Shown here: piece after piece, positions 8,713 through 16,449 of the stretch
Layout of the letters: each line of letters starts with the position of its first letter
How positions within the stretch are numbered: position 1 is the stretch's first letter
Assembly: GCF_029637605.1 (NCBI RefSeq)
Contig: NZ_CP121261.1
Span: forward strand, 310,001-374,000
Length of the DNA stretch: 64,000 nucleotides
From: Achromobacter spanius
GTDB lineage: Bacteria; Pseudomonadota; Gammaproteobacteria; Burkholderiales; Burkholderiaceae_B
Direction of reading: 5' to 3'
Program-made: the position numbers and the translations under genes
Notes under the pieces: generated by a model
Databases searched by the model: none
The model's input: only the letters and a program-made list of their open reading frames with translations
Told to the model about the DNA's origin: nothing

Positions 8713-9338
8713 CACTAGATCCCGAAGACCTGGCCAAGATCACCGCGTTGACCTTGGCGAACTACGAAGAAAACGCGGTGGACTTCGAGGCTGGCACGCG
8801 CGGCCACGACGTCAGCCAGAACATCGCCGCCTTGCTGCGGCACATCCGGGGCGAACCTCCTTTTGATGTGCTGGACTTGGGTTGCGGCCCCGGGCGCGAC
8901 CTGAAGACGTTTGCCGCGTTGGGCCATCGGCCGGTGGGGCTGGACGGCACGCCCAGCTTTGTCGAAATGGCGCGCGCCGCCTCCGGCTGCGAGGTCTGGC
9001 AGCAGGATTTTTTGCAGTTGTCCTTGCCTCCGGCGCGCTTTGATGGCGTCTTCGCCAATGCGGTGCTGTTCCACGTGCCAAGCCAGGAATTGCCGCGCGT
9101 GCTGCGCGAACTGTGGGCCACGCTGCGCCCGGGCGGCGTGCTGTTCTGCTCCAACCCGCGAGGTGGCAACCAGGAAGGCTGGAACCGCGGGCGCTATGGC
9201 GCGTACCACGATCTGGACGGCTGGCGCTCGCTGATGACCGAGGCCGGCTTCGACGAGCTTGAACACTATTACCGGCCTGACGGCCTGCCACGCGAACAAC
9301 AGCCGTGGTTGGCCAGTGTGTGGCGGCGCCCCGGCTAA
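8709..9338 (+). CDS. Class I SAM-dependent methyltransferase
   Basis: A 209-residue Rossmann methyltransferase. Motif I VLDLGCGPGRDLKTF is at about residues 54-68, the acidic residue after strand 2 is in GLDGTPSF, and the post-I region FDGVFANAVLFHVP is present. It resembles small-molecule or protein methyltransferases; no DNA-methylase NPPY or PC motif is seen. The ATG sits in the stop of the nuclease gene (ATGA), so the two are probably co-translated. The target is unknown. Confidence 0.85.
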   Translation: MTLDPEDLAKITALTLANYEENAVDFEAGTRGHDVSQNIAALLRHIRGEPPFDVLDLGCGPGRDLKTFAALGHRPVGLDGTPSFVEMARAASGCEVWQQDFLQLSLPPARFDGVFANAVLFHVPSQELPRVLRELWATLRPGGVLFCSNPRGGNQEGWNRGRYGAYHDLDGWRSLMTEAGFDELEHYYRPDGLPREQQPWLASVWRRPG

Positions 9339-9363
9339 AGGCGCAAAGCGCCGCCCCAGCCCG

Positions 9364-10233
9364 TCAGTGCATCTGCCCGTAGCGGCCGGCGTTGAAGTCC
9401 TGGATGGCTTCGATGATCTCGGCTTGCGTGTTCATCACGAACGGGCCGTAGCCCACCACGGGCTCGCTGATCGGCTCGCCGCTCAGCACCAGGAATACCG
9501 CGTCGTTGTTGGCTTCGACGGTGATGTCTTCGCCGTCCTGCGAGAACAGCGCCAGTTGCGCATCGCGCGCCACGGATTCGCCATTGATCAGCACCGTGCC
9601 GCGCAGCATGACCAGCATGCTGTTGCGGCCGGCTTCGATCGGAAAGCTTGCCGCCTTGCCCGCGTTCAAGCGCACGTCCCACACGTCCATCGGCGTGAAG
9701 GTGCGCGCCGGGCCGGCCACGCCCGCGAAGTTGCCCGCGATCACGCGGACGCTGCCTGCGCCGTCGGGCAGGGCGGCCGTGGGGATGTCGGCATTCAGAA
9801 TGCCCTGATAGCCCGCCGCCGCGGCCTTGTCCTTGGCCGGCAGGTTGACCCATAGCTGCACCATTTCCAGTTCACCACCCGAGCGGGTGAACGCGGGCGA
9901 GTGGAATTCTTCGTGCAGGATGCCCGACGCCGCCGTCATCCATTGCACGTCGCCGGGGCCGATGACGCCGCCGTTGCCGGTGGAGTCGCGGTGTTCGACC
10001 TCGCCGCTGTAGACGATGGTGACGGTTTCAAAACCGCGATGGGGATGCTGGCCCACGCCGCGCGGACGCTCGGCTGGCTCGAACATGGCCGGGCCCGCGT
10101 AGTCCAGCAGCAGAAAGGGGCTGACATTCTGGATCTTGTCGTTGTCGTGATACGAGAACATCGAGCGCACCGGGAACCCGTCGCCCACCCAGTGGGGGCG
10201 CGGAGCGGCATGCAGGCCGAGGATCTTCTTCAT
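9364..10233 (-). CDS. Pirin family protein
   Basis: A 289-residue bicupin. The pirin signature HPHRGFETVTIVYSGEVEHRDS near residues 60-82 holds the metal-ligand histidines and a glutamate. The C-terminal cupin contains LVMLRGTVLINGE. Bacterial pirins act as quercetinase-like dioxygenases or as redox-sensitive regulators; which applies here is not visible. An AGGAA site 8 nt before the ATG at 10233 decides the start over a longer open frame reaching 10341. The gene is divergent from the DNA glycosylase and preceded by a small GC hairpin and an 11-bp repeat array. Confidence 0.88.
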   Translation of the reverse strand: MKKILGLHAAPRPHWVGDGFPVRSMFSYHDNDKIQNVSPFLLLDYAGPAMFEPAERPRGVGQHPHRGFETVTIVYSGEVEHRDSTGNGGVIGPGDVQWMTAASGILHEEFHSPAFTRSGGELEMVQLWVNLPAKDKAAAAGYQGILNADIPTAALPDGAGSVRVIAGNFAGVAGPARTFTPMDVWDVRLNAGKAASFPIEAGRNSMLVMLRGTVLINGESVARDAQLALFSQDGEDITVEANNDAVFLVLSGEPISEPVVGYGPFVMNTQAEIIEAIQDFNAGRYGQMH

Positions 10234-10566
10234 GGCATCTATTCCTATTGCGCGGCCCCTTCGGGGCCGTTCGTCATGAGGGTAAAGATAGGGGCGTGCC
10301 CACGTTTCAGTAGTGCTGGTTTTTGATAAGGACTGTTCCATGAATCGGACGATTGCCAGCCCTTGCTAAAGACGCATTCGGGCCACTTCGATACCACTTC
10401 AATTCCGCTTGGGTACCGCTCCGATATCGCATCGATAACGTTCCGATACCGCTTTGATACCGCTTTCAGTCCGTCTTTGAAGCCTTGATCTTGAGCATTG
10501 AGGCCGAGATTTTTAAGAATAATCCGATTTTTTGAGCCCGGCTCCTGTCTGACGTATCCTGCCGCC
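10234..10566. other. Divergent intergenic region with GC hairpin and 11-bp repeat array
   Basis: This 333-bp stretch holds no convincing gene. A hairpin CGGCCCC-ttc-GGGGCCG lies at 10253-10269, about 20 nt before the pirin start. A degenerate 11-bp tandem array occupies the middle. AT-rich sequence near 10510-10535 may hold the promoter of the glycosylase. A leftward open frame (10604-10245) crosses the array and is not accepted as a gene. Confidence 0.6.
10376..10474. repeat. Degenerate 11-bp tandem repeat array, about 9 units
   Basis: Successive 11-mers include TTCGATACCAC (10387), TTCAATTCCGC (10398), TTGGGTACCGC (10409), TCCGATATCGC (10420), TCCGATACCGC (10442) and TTTGATACCGC (10453). 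The consensus is about TTCGATACCGC. The period is close to one helical turn. Three units (33 bp) would also give an 11-residue peptide period if translated. Confidence 0.8.
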
Positions 10567-11100
10567 ATGGAACATCGCGTCACCCTTGCGCCGACAGAGC
10601 GCACCGATCAGGTCTGGGGCTTTGCCCCGGTCGCCGCGCCCGATGCGCGGGTGCTGGTGCTGGGCTCCATGCCCGGCGTGGCGTCGCTCAAGCAAGCCCG
10701 CTACTACGCCCATCCGCGCAACGCCTTCTGGCCCATCGCCGCGCAGGTGCTGGGTTTTGACGCGGGCCTGGACTATGCGCAGCGGCTGCAAGCCCTGCAA
10801 GCCGCGGGCGTTGCGCTATGGGACGTGCTGCACGCTTGCGAACGGCCCGGCAGCCTGGACGCCGACATCCGCCGCGACACGCTGGTGCCCAACGATTTCG
10901 CGTCCTTCCTGGACCGCCATCCGGCCATCACGCGCATCTGCTTCAACGGCGGCAAGGCAGCCGCGCTGTATCGCCGGCATGTCCTGCCCACGTTGGACCG
11001 GTCGGTGGACTACGTGGATCTGCCGTCCACCAGCCCCGCCCACGCTGCCGCGTCGTTCGACATGAAGCTCGCGGCCTGGCGCCGCGCTTTGACGGTGTAG
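10567..11100 (+). CDS. DNA-deoxyinosine / mismatch uracil-DNA glycosylase family protein
   Basis: A 177-residue glycosylase of the uracil-DNA glycosylase superfamily. Motif 1 is GSMPGVASL, followed by the conserved YYAHPRNAFWP, then the GVALWDVLHACERPGS segment, ICFNGGKA, and motif 2 LPSTSPAHA. This layout fits the hypoxanthine/uracil glycosylase (HDG/Mug-like) families, which start base-excision repair of deaminated bases. The open frame extends upstream to 10498, but family similarity and the ATG at 10567 (MEHRVTL) favour the shorter form. It is divergent from pirin and followed by a terminator. Confidence 0.85.
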   Translation: MEHRVTLAPTERTDQVWGFAPVAAPDARVLVLGSMPGVASLKQARYYAHPRNAFWPIAAQVLGFDAGLDYAQRLQALQAAGVALWDVLHACERPGSLDADIRRDTLVPNDFASFLDRHPAITRICFNGGKAAALYRRHVLPTLDRSVDYVDLPSTSPAHAAASFDMKLAAWRRALTV

Positions 11101-11155
11101 GCGCGCGCGGCAAGGCCGCAACCCGAGCGCCCAGCCCGCAGCCCCAAACCCTGCG

Positions 11156-11185
11156 CCCAGCCCAGCCCAGCCCAGCCCAGCCCAG
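11156..11185. repeat. CCCAG pentanucleotide tandem repeat, 6 copies
   Basis: Six exact CCCAG units abut the terminator stem and follow looser copies from about 11130. It lies in non-coding sequence after the glycosylase stop and is likely to vary in copy number by slippage. Confidence 0.9.
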
Positions 11186-11209
11186 CCCGCCCATCTCGGC
11201 GGGCTTTTT
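11185..11209 (+). terminator. Rho-independent terminator after the glycosylase gene
   Basis: GCCCGCC (11185-11191) pairs with GGCGGGC (11198-11204) around a 6-nt loop, followed by TTTTT. It separates the glycosylase from the ttr promoter. Confidence 0.88.
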
Positions 11210-11239
11210 GCCGTCTGTCATCTTTTCTCCGTCCCCGAT

Positions 11240-11253
11240 TTGATTCAGATCAA
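11240..11253 (+). promoter_or_regulatory. Perfect FNR/ANR box upstream of ttrBCA
   Basis: TTGATTCAGATCAA matches the FNR consensus TTGAT-N4-ATCAA at every defined position. It is 66 bp before the ttrB start. A -10-like TAAGTT lies at about 11276-11281. That would put the box centre near -41.5, the class II activator position, if transcription starts near 11288. Oxygen-sensing control is inferred from this site. Confidence 0.85.
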
Positions 11254-11319
11254 CTGTCTATATAACCAAAAGTGATAAGTTAATAGCAACAAAAAGCTAC
11301 CCGTCCGGAGTCGTCCGCA

Positions 11320-12090
11320 ATGCCTGCCTCACCCGTCCCCCCCGACCCTGCCGTACGCGGCAAACGCGGTTTTCTCAAAGGGCTGCTTGGCCTGAGCGCC
11401 GCCGCCACCATCATCCCCATCCATGCTGAAGCCACCGGCCTGAACGGCCAGCCGCCGCGCCGCCCCGGCATGGCCGGCAAGCGCTATGGCATGGTGGTCG
11501 ACCTGCGCAAGTGCATCGGCTGCCAAGCCTGTACGGTCAGTTGTTCCCTGGAAAACCTGCCGCCCATCGGGCAATTCCGCACCACCGTCCTGCAATACGA
11601 AGTCACCCCCGACGCCGGGGGGCCAAGCGCCATGGTCATGCTGCCGCGCCTGTGCAACCACTGCGACAACCCGCCCTGTGTGCCGGTCTGCCCGGTGCAG
11701 GCCACGTTTCAGCGTGAAGACGGCATCGTGCTGGTCGACAACGAACGCTGCGTGGGCTGCGCCTACTGCGTGCAAGCCTGTCCCTACGACGCCCGCTTCA
11801 TCAACCACGACACGCAGACGGCCGACAAATGCACGTTCTGCGAACACCGCCTGGAAGCCGGCCTGCTGCCGGCCTGTGTGGAAAGCTGCGTGGGCGGCGC
11901 GCGCGTCATCGGCGACATGAACGACCCCGACAGCGCCATCTCGACGCTGCTGGCGGAACACAAGGCCGACATCAAGGTGCTCAAGCCCGACATGAAGACC
12001 GACCCCCACGTCTACTACATCGGCCTGCCCGACGCCTTTGTCCATCAGGTCGATGGCCAGGCGGGCGTGCGTCTGGCTGGCGGACATTGA
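11320..12090 (+). CDS. ttrB: Tetrathionate reductase iron-sulfur subunit
   Basis: A 256-residue electron-transfer subunit carrying four [4Fe-4S] clusters between TtrC and TtrA. Cysteine groups are CIGCQACTVSC, CNHCDNPPCVPVC, CVGCAYCVQACPYD and CTFCEHRLEAGLLPAC. From CNHCDNPPCVPVC to GLLPACVESCVGGAR the protein is nearly the same as Salmonella TtrB from memory. The N-terminus GKRGFLKGLLGLSAAATII is a Tat-type signal with KR in place of RR, a feature known from Salmonella TtrB. GGAG lies 9 nt before the ATG. First gene of ttrBCA, behind an FNR box. Confidence 0.93.
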   Translation: MPASPVPPDPAVRGKRGFLKGLLGLSAAATIIPIHAEATGLNGQPPRRPGMAGKRYGMVVDLRKCIGCQACTVSCSLENLPPIGQFRTTVLQYEVTPDAGGPSAMVMLPRLCNHCDNPPCVPVCPVQATFQREDGIVLVDNERCVGCAYCVQACPYDARFINHDTQTADKCTFCEHRLEAGLLPACVESCVGGARVIGDMNDPDSAISTLLAEHKADIKVLKPDMKTDPHVYYIGLPDAFVHQVDGQAGVRLAGGH

Positions 12091-12109
12091 GCCATTGAAG
12101 GGGACTTTC

Positions 12110-13144
12110 ATGCAGATCTCGGAATTGCTCACGCCGGTCTACGACGCCGCCTGGCTGCCGTGGGCCGTGCAGTATTTCTTTCTTATCGGCATCGCGGCCA
12201 CCACGGCGCTGACCGCCGTCTTCGCCGCCTTTGGCGAGGCCGGCTCGCCGATGCGCCGCCTGTTGCCGGCCGCGGCCACCGTGCTGCTGGTCAGCGCCAT
12301 CGCGGCGCCCGTGTCGTTATTGGCCGACCTGCACCAGCCCGGCCGATTCTGGCATTTCTACGCGCACATCACGCCGTGGTCGTGGATGTGGCTGGGCGCT
12401 TTGCTGCTGCCCGTGTTCGTGGGCCTGTCGGTGCTGTTCTTCGCCGCGTGGTGGTGGGGCCGCATCGTCTGGCTACGCGTGCTGGGCGTGGGGCTGGCGC
12501 TGTCCGCCGTGTCCATCCTGGTCTACACCGGCGCGGAAGTCATGGTGTTGCGCTCGCGGCCGCTGTGGCACACGGCGTTCCTGCCCGTGAACTTTGCCTT
12601 GACGGCCTGGCTGGGCGCGCTGGGCGCCATGTTCCTGGTGGGCCGTTGGCTGCCGGGCGGCATGAAGGCCTTGCCGGTGGCGTGCTTGCGGGGGCTGAGC
12701 CTGACCGCCGTGATTCTGATGGCGGTGGGGGCGGGCGCCTGGGCGGCGCTGGGACTGTTGGGCGCCGACCCGTCGTTTGACGCGGCCTTGCGGCTGTGCG
12801 CGGAATTTCCCATCTGGCGCCTGAGCCTGGCGGGCGCCGTCTTCACGGGCTTTTGCATGATCGCGCTGTTGCAGCGGCCCGCGCACGCGCTGGCCGCGCC
12901 GCTGCCCTCGGCCATGTTGGCGCTGACGATGCTGGGCGCCGCCTGGATCTTTCGCTGGGTGGTCTTCATGAGCGTGCAGGGCGTGCCCAAATATGGCGCC
13001 GGCCTGTACCTGTACGACATGCCCTGGGGCAGCGATGGGCTGCTGGGCATGGTGGGGGTGCTGGGCTTGTGCGTGGCCCTGATCACCGCGGTGACCTGGG
13101 CCCTGGAAGCCTACCCGGCGCGTGCACGCGGCATGGCGGCCTGA
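12110..13144 (+). CDS. ttrC: Tetrathionate reductase membrane subunit (NrfD family)
   Basis: A 344-residue polytopic membrane protein with about nine hydrophobic segments. It is the quinol-oxidising anchor that passes electrons to TtrB. The NrfD/PsrC-like features are an early LADLHQPGRFWHFYAHITPWSWMW stretch (split across residues near 60-85) and a charged-poor helix pattern throughout. AAGGGGA lies just before the ATG at 12110. The frame is open back to 12038 inside ttrB, but no ribosome site supports that start. It sits 19 nt after ttrB. Confidence 0.9.
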   Translation: MQISELLTPVYDAAWLPWAVQYFFLIGIAATTALTAVFAAFGEAGSPMRRLLPAAATVLLVSAIAAPVSLLADLHQPGRFWHFYAHITPWSWMWLGALLLPVFVGLSVLFFAAWWWGRIVWLRVLGVGLALSAVSILVYTGAEVMVLRSRPLWHTAFLPVNFALTAWLGALGAMFLVGRWLPGGMKALPVACLRGLSLTAVILMAVGAGAWAALGLLGADPSFDAALRLCAEFPIWRLSLAGAVFTGFCMIALLQRPAHALAAPLPSAMLALTMLGAAWIFRWVVFMSVQGVPKYGAGLYLYDMPWGSDGLLGMVGVLGLCVALITAVTWALEAYPARARGMAA

Positions 13145-13164
13145 CAGCAATGGAACACAAAGCA

Positions 13165-16100
13165 ATGAACAAGCAACACGAAGACGACAAGCTGGGCCAG
13201 ACCACAACCCCGGACACGCCCCAGGACGCGGCGCGGCGCAAGCTGATGGTGCGGGGCGGCATGGTCGCCGGTGGCATGGCCGCCTTTGCGGCCGGCTATG
13301 GCGAAACCGTCACGCGCGCCGTCAAGGGCCTGGCCCACGGCACGGCCGGCGTGCCCACGGCGCATGCCGTGCGCGGCAATTCGCTGACGCCGGAGTTCCG
13401 TATCGACCCGTTGACGGGCGTACTGAGCCCACAGCCAGGCCAGACGGTCAGCCCGTCCAGTTGCCTGGGCTGTTGGACCCAATGCGGCGTGCGGCTGCGC
13501 GTGGACACGGCGGAAAACCGCATCCTGCGCGTGGCGGGCAACCCCTATCATCCGCTGGCCACCACGCGGCCAGCCGCCATGGAAACCCCCGTGCGCGAGG
13601 TCTACGCGCAACTGGGCGGCGACAACGGCCTGGAAGGGCGCGCCACGTCATGCGCGCGCGGCTCGGCCATGCTGGAACAACTGCAAAGCCCGTACCGGGT
13701 GCTGCAACCGCTCAAGCGCGTAGGCGCGCGCGGGGCAGGCCAGTGGCAGAGCATCTCGTTTGAACAACTGGTGCAGGAAGTGTGCGAAGGCGGCGACTTG
13801 TTCGGCGAAGGCCACGTCGATGGCCTGCGCGCCATCTTCGACCGCGACACGCTGCTGGACCCCGCCAACCCCGAGTACGGCGCGCGCGTGAACCAGTTCC
13901 TGTTCACCGACGCCTCCAACGAAGGCCGCACGCCGCTGATCCAGCGCTTTGCCGCGCAGTCCTTCGGCACGGTCAACTTCAGCAACCACGGCTCGTATTG
14001 CGGCCAGAGCTTTCGCGTGGGGGCGGGCGCCGCGCTGGGCGATTTGAAGGGCATGCCGCATGGCAAGCCTGATTGGGACAACGCCCGCTTTGGCCTATTC
14101 ATCGGCGCCGCGCCCGCGCAGGCCGGCAACCCGTTCCAGCGCCAGGCCCGGCAGTTGGCCGAAGCGCGCGTGCGTCCGGAAGAAAACAGCTTCACCTACG
14201 TGGTCGTGTCGCCCGTGCTGCCCGCGTCCTCGAGCCTGTCGGCCGGGTCGGGCAACGAATGGCTGCCGGTGAACCCGGCAAGCGATCTGGCCTTGGTCAT
14301 GGGCTTGATCCGCTGGATTCTGGACCACGAGCGCTTTGACGCCAAGGCCTTGGCGCAGCCCGGCCCGCAGGCCATGCAGGCGGCGGGCGAAGCCGCGTGG
14401 ACCAACGCCACGCACCTGGTCGTGGCCGAACCCGGCCACCCGCGCCTGGGCAGTTTCCTGCGCGGCGCGGACCTGGGCTGGCCGCGCCCGTCGGACGCCG
14501 ACGACAAATGGCAGGACGTGTATGTCGTGCGCCTGGAAGACGGCACGCTTGCGCCGCACACCGGCGCGTCGCCCGCGACCTTGTTCGTGGACGAACGCAT
14601 CGCGGCGCCCGGCATGGCGGATGCGCCGCAAGCCTTGCGCGTCTGTTCGTCGCTGGCGCTGCTGCGCGAGGAATCGCATCGTAAAACCTTGGACGAATAC
14701 GCCGACCTGTGCGGCGTGCCCGCCGACAAGATCGCCCAGCTTGCCCAGCGCTTCACCAGCCACGGCAAGCGCGCCGTGGCCGACGCCCACGGCGGCACGA
14801 TGAGCGGCGCGGGCTTCTACACCGCCTACGCCATCGCCATGTTGAACACCTTGGTGGGCAACCTGAACGTGGACGGCGGCCTGGTGCTGGACGCCGGCCC
14901 GTTCCCGCCCTACGGCCCCGGCCCGCGCTACAACATCGCCGGCTTTGCCAACCGCGCCACGCCCAAGGGTGTTGCGTTGTCGCGCAACCGTTACCCCTAC
15001 GAGAAGTCCAGCGAATTCAAGCGCAAGCAGGCGGCGGGGCAGCCTGCGTATCCGGCCGCGGCGCCCTGGTATCCGGCCACGGGCGGGCTCAGTTCGGAAA
15101 TGCTGGCGTCCGCGCTGGCGGGGTATCCGTATCGCGCCAAGGTGTGGTTCAACCACATGAGCAACCCGGTCTACGGCATCGCGGGCTTCAAGTCGGTGCT
15201 GGCCGACAAGATGAAGGACCCGCGCATCCTGCCGCTATCGGTGTCGATCAACCCCTTCATCAACGAGACCAACGCGCTGGCCGACTACATCGTGCCCGAC
15301 ACCGTCACCTACGAAAGCTGGGGCGTGTCGGCGCCGTGGGCCGACGTGGTGGCCAAGGCGTCCACGGTGCGCTGGCCCGCCGTCCGGCCGCGCGTGGCGC
15401 GCACGGCGACGGATGAACCGGCGTGCCTGGAAACGTTCTTGATTGCCTGCGCCAAGCGCCTGGGCATGCCGGGCTTTGGCGCCAACGCCATCACCGACAA
15501 GGACGGCGGCAAGCACGCGCTGGACACGCCCGAAGACTTCTTCCTGCGCGGCATGGCCAACATCGCCTTTGCGGCCGGCCGCCCCGTGCCCGAAGCCAGC
15601 GACGAAGACATGGCGCTGACCGGCGTGGACCGCTATCGCGCCTTGCTCGAACACAAGCTGAAGCCGGGCGAGTGGCGGCAAGTAGCCATGCTGATGAGCC
15701 GTGGCGGGCGCTTCGACAAGATGGACGACGCCTGGGTGCAAAGCGAAGCCCGCCAAACCCGTCAGACCCGCGCCGCCTACGCCAAGCCCTTGCACGTCTG
15801 GAGCGAAGATCTGGCGGCGTTCCGCCATGCCATGACGGGAGAACGCTACAGCGGCTGTCCGACCTGGTATCCGCCACGCCTGGCGGATGGCCGCGATGTG
15901 CGCGCCGAGTATCCCGCTGCGGACTGGCCCTTCCTGCTGAGTTCGTTCAAGTCGAACCTGATGAGCTCGATGTCCATCGGCGTGAGCCGGCTGCGCCAGG
16001 TCCATCCGCACAACCCGGTGTCGATCAACCGGCAGGACGGCGAACGGCTGGGCATCCGCAACGGCGATGCCGTGCGCATCGTCACGCCGGGCGGCGCGGT

Positions 16101-16365
16101 GACGGGGCTGGCCTTGCTGCGCGATGGCATCCAGCCGGGCGCGGTTGGCATCGAGCATGGCTACGGCCACACCGAGCTGGGCGCGCGCGCGCACGTGGTG
16201 GACGGCAAGCCCATGCCGCATGACGCCACGCTGGCGGCGGGCGTCAACCTGAACGACCTGGGCTTTGGCGACGCCACGCGCGGCGAACACGCCAACGTCT
16301 GGATCGACTGGGTGTCCGGCGCGGCGGTGCGCCAGGGCCTGCCGGCGCGGATCGAGCGGGTCTAG
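13165..16365 (+). CDS. ttrA: Tetrathionate reductase molybdopterin catalytic subunit
   Basis: A 1066-residue bis-MGD enzyme of the DMSO reductase family, which reduces tetrathionate to thiosulfate in the periplasm. It has a twin-arginine start (DAARRKLMVRGG), an N-terminal cluster motif SSCLGCWTQCGV with a later SCARG cysteine, a candidate Mo-ligand cysteine in NHGSYCGQSFR, and a C-terminal dinucleotide-binding domain (HPHNPVSINRQDGERLGI). The length is close to Salmonella TtrA (about 1020). An ATG at 13150 is an alternative start; GGAA 9 nt before 13165 favours the latter. No ttrRS sensor genes are next to it, and arsenate/selenate-type relatives are a less likely alternative. Confidence 0.9.
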   Translation: MNKQHEDDKLGQTTTPDTPQDAARRKLMVRGGMVAGGMAAFAAGYGETVTRAVKGLAHGTAGVPTAHAVRGNSLTPEFRIDPLTGVLSPQPGQTVSPSSCLGCWTQCGVRLRVDTAENRILRVAGNPYHPLATTRPAAMETPVREVYAQLGGDNGLEGRATSCARGSAMLEQLQSPYRVLQPLKRVGARGAGQWQSISFEQLVQEVCEGGDLFGEGHVDGLRAIFDRDTLLDPANPEYGARVNQFLFTDASNEGRTPLIQRFAAQSFGTVNFSNHGSYCGQSFRVGAGAALGDLKGMPHGKPDWDNARFGLFIGAAPAQAGNPFQRQARQLAEARVRPEENSFTYVVVSPVLPASSSLSAGSGNEWLPVNPASDLALVMGLIRWILDHERFDAKALAQPGPQAMQAAGEAAWTNATHLVVAEPGHPRLGSFLRGADLGWPRPSDADDKWQDVYVVRLEDGTLAPHTGASPATLFVDERIAAPGMADAPQALRVCSSLALLREESHRKTLDEYADLCGVPADKIAQLAQRFTSHGKRAVADAHGGTMSGAGFYTAYAIAMLNTLVGNLNVDGGLVLDAGPFPPYGPGPRYNIAGFANRATPKGVALSRNRYPYEKSSEFKRKQAAGQPAYPAAAPWYPATGGLSSEMLASALAGYPYRAKVWFNHMSNPVYGIAGFKSVLADKMKDPRILPLSVSINPFINETNALADYIVPDTVTYESWGVSAPWADVVAKASTVRWPAVRPRVARTATDEPACLETFLIACAKRLGMPGFGANAITDKDGGKHALDTPEDFFLRGMANIAFAAGRPVPEASDEDMALTGVDRYRALLEHKLKPGEWRQVAMLMSRGGRFDKMDDAWVQSEARQTRQTRAAYAKPLHVWSEDLAAFRHAMTGERYSGCPTWYPPRLADGRDVRAEYPAADWPFLLSSFKSNLMSSMSIGVSRLRQVHPHNPVSINRQDGERLGIRNGDAVRIVTPGGAVTGLALLRDGIQPGAVGIEHGYGHTELGARAHVVDGKPMPHDATLAAGVNLNDLGFGDATRGEHANVWIDWVSGAAVRQGLPARIERV

Positions 16366-16449
16366 CGGGTCTGGCGGGCTTAACGCGCTTGGCGGCCTTA
16401 GCGGACCGAGCGAACCGAGCCAACCGAGGGCGGCTACCGGGGGAGCGCT

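Noticed and set aside
9340..9352. GGCGC-aaa-GCGCC hairpin between the methyltransferase and pirin genes
   Set aside because: Only a 5-bp stem with a weak T-run on one strand; too small to call a terminator.
10245..10604. 119-residue minus-strand frame through the 11-bp array, ending 12 nt before the pirin start
   Set aside because: Its start lies antisense within the glycosylase gene and no ribosome site was seen. The periodic peptide can be explained by the DNA repeat. A small upstream ORF cannot be excluded.
11101..11185. Possible CRISPR array from the CCCAG repeats
   Set aside because: The units are 5 bp with no spacers; it is a simple minisatellite.
16366..16449. Short ACCGAGC-like repeats between ttrA and ccmI
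   Set aside because: Three loose copies in convergent intergenic DNA; no stem or known site, probably local slippage.
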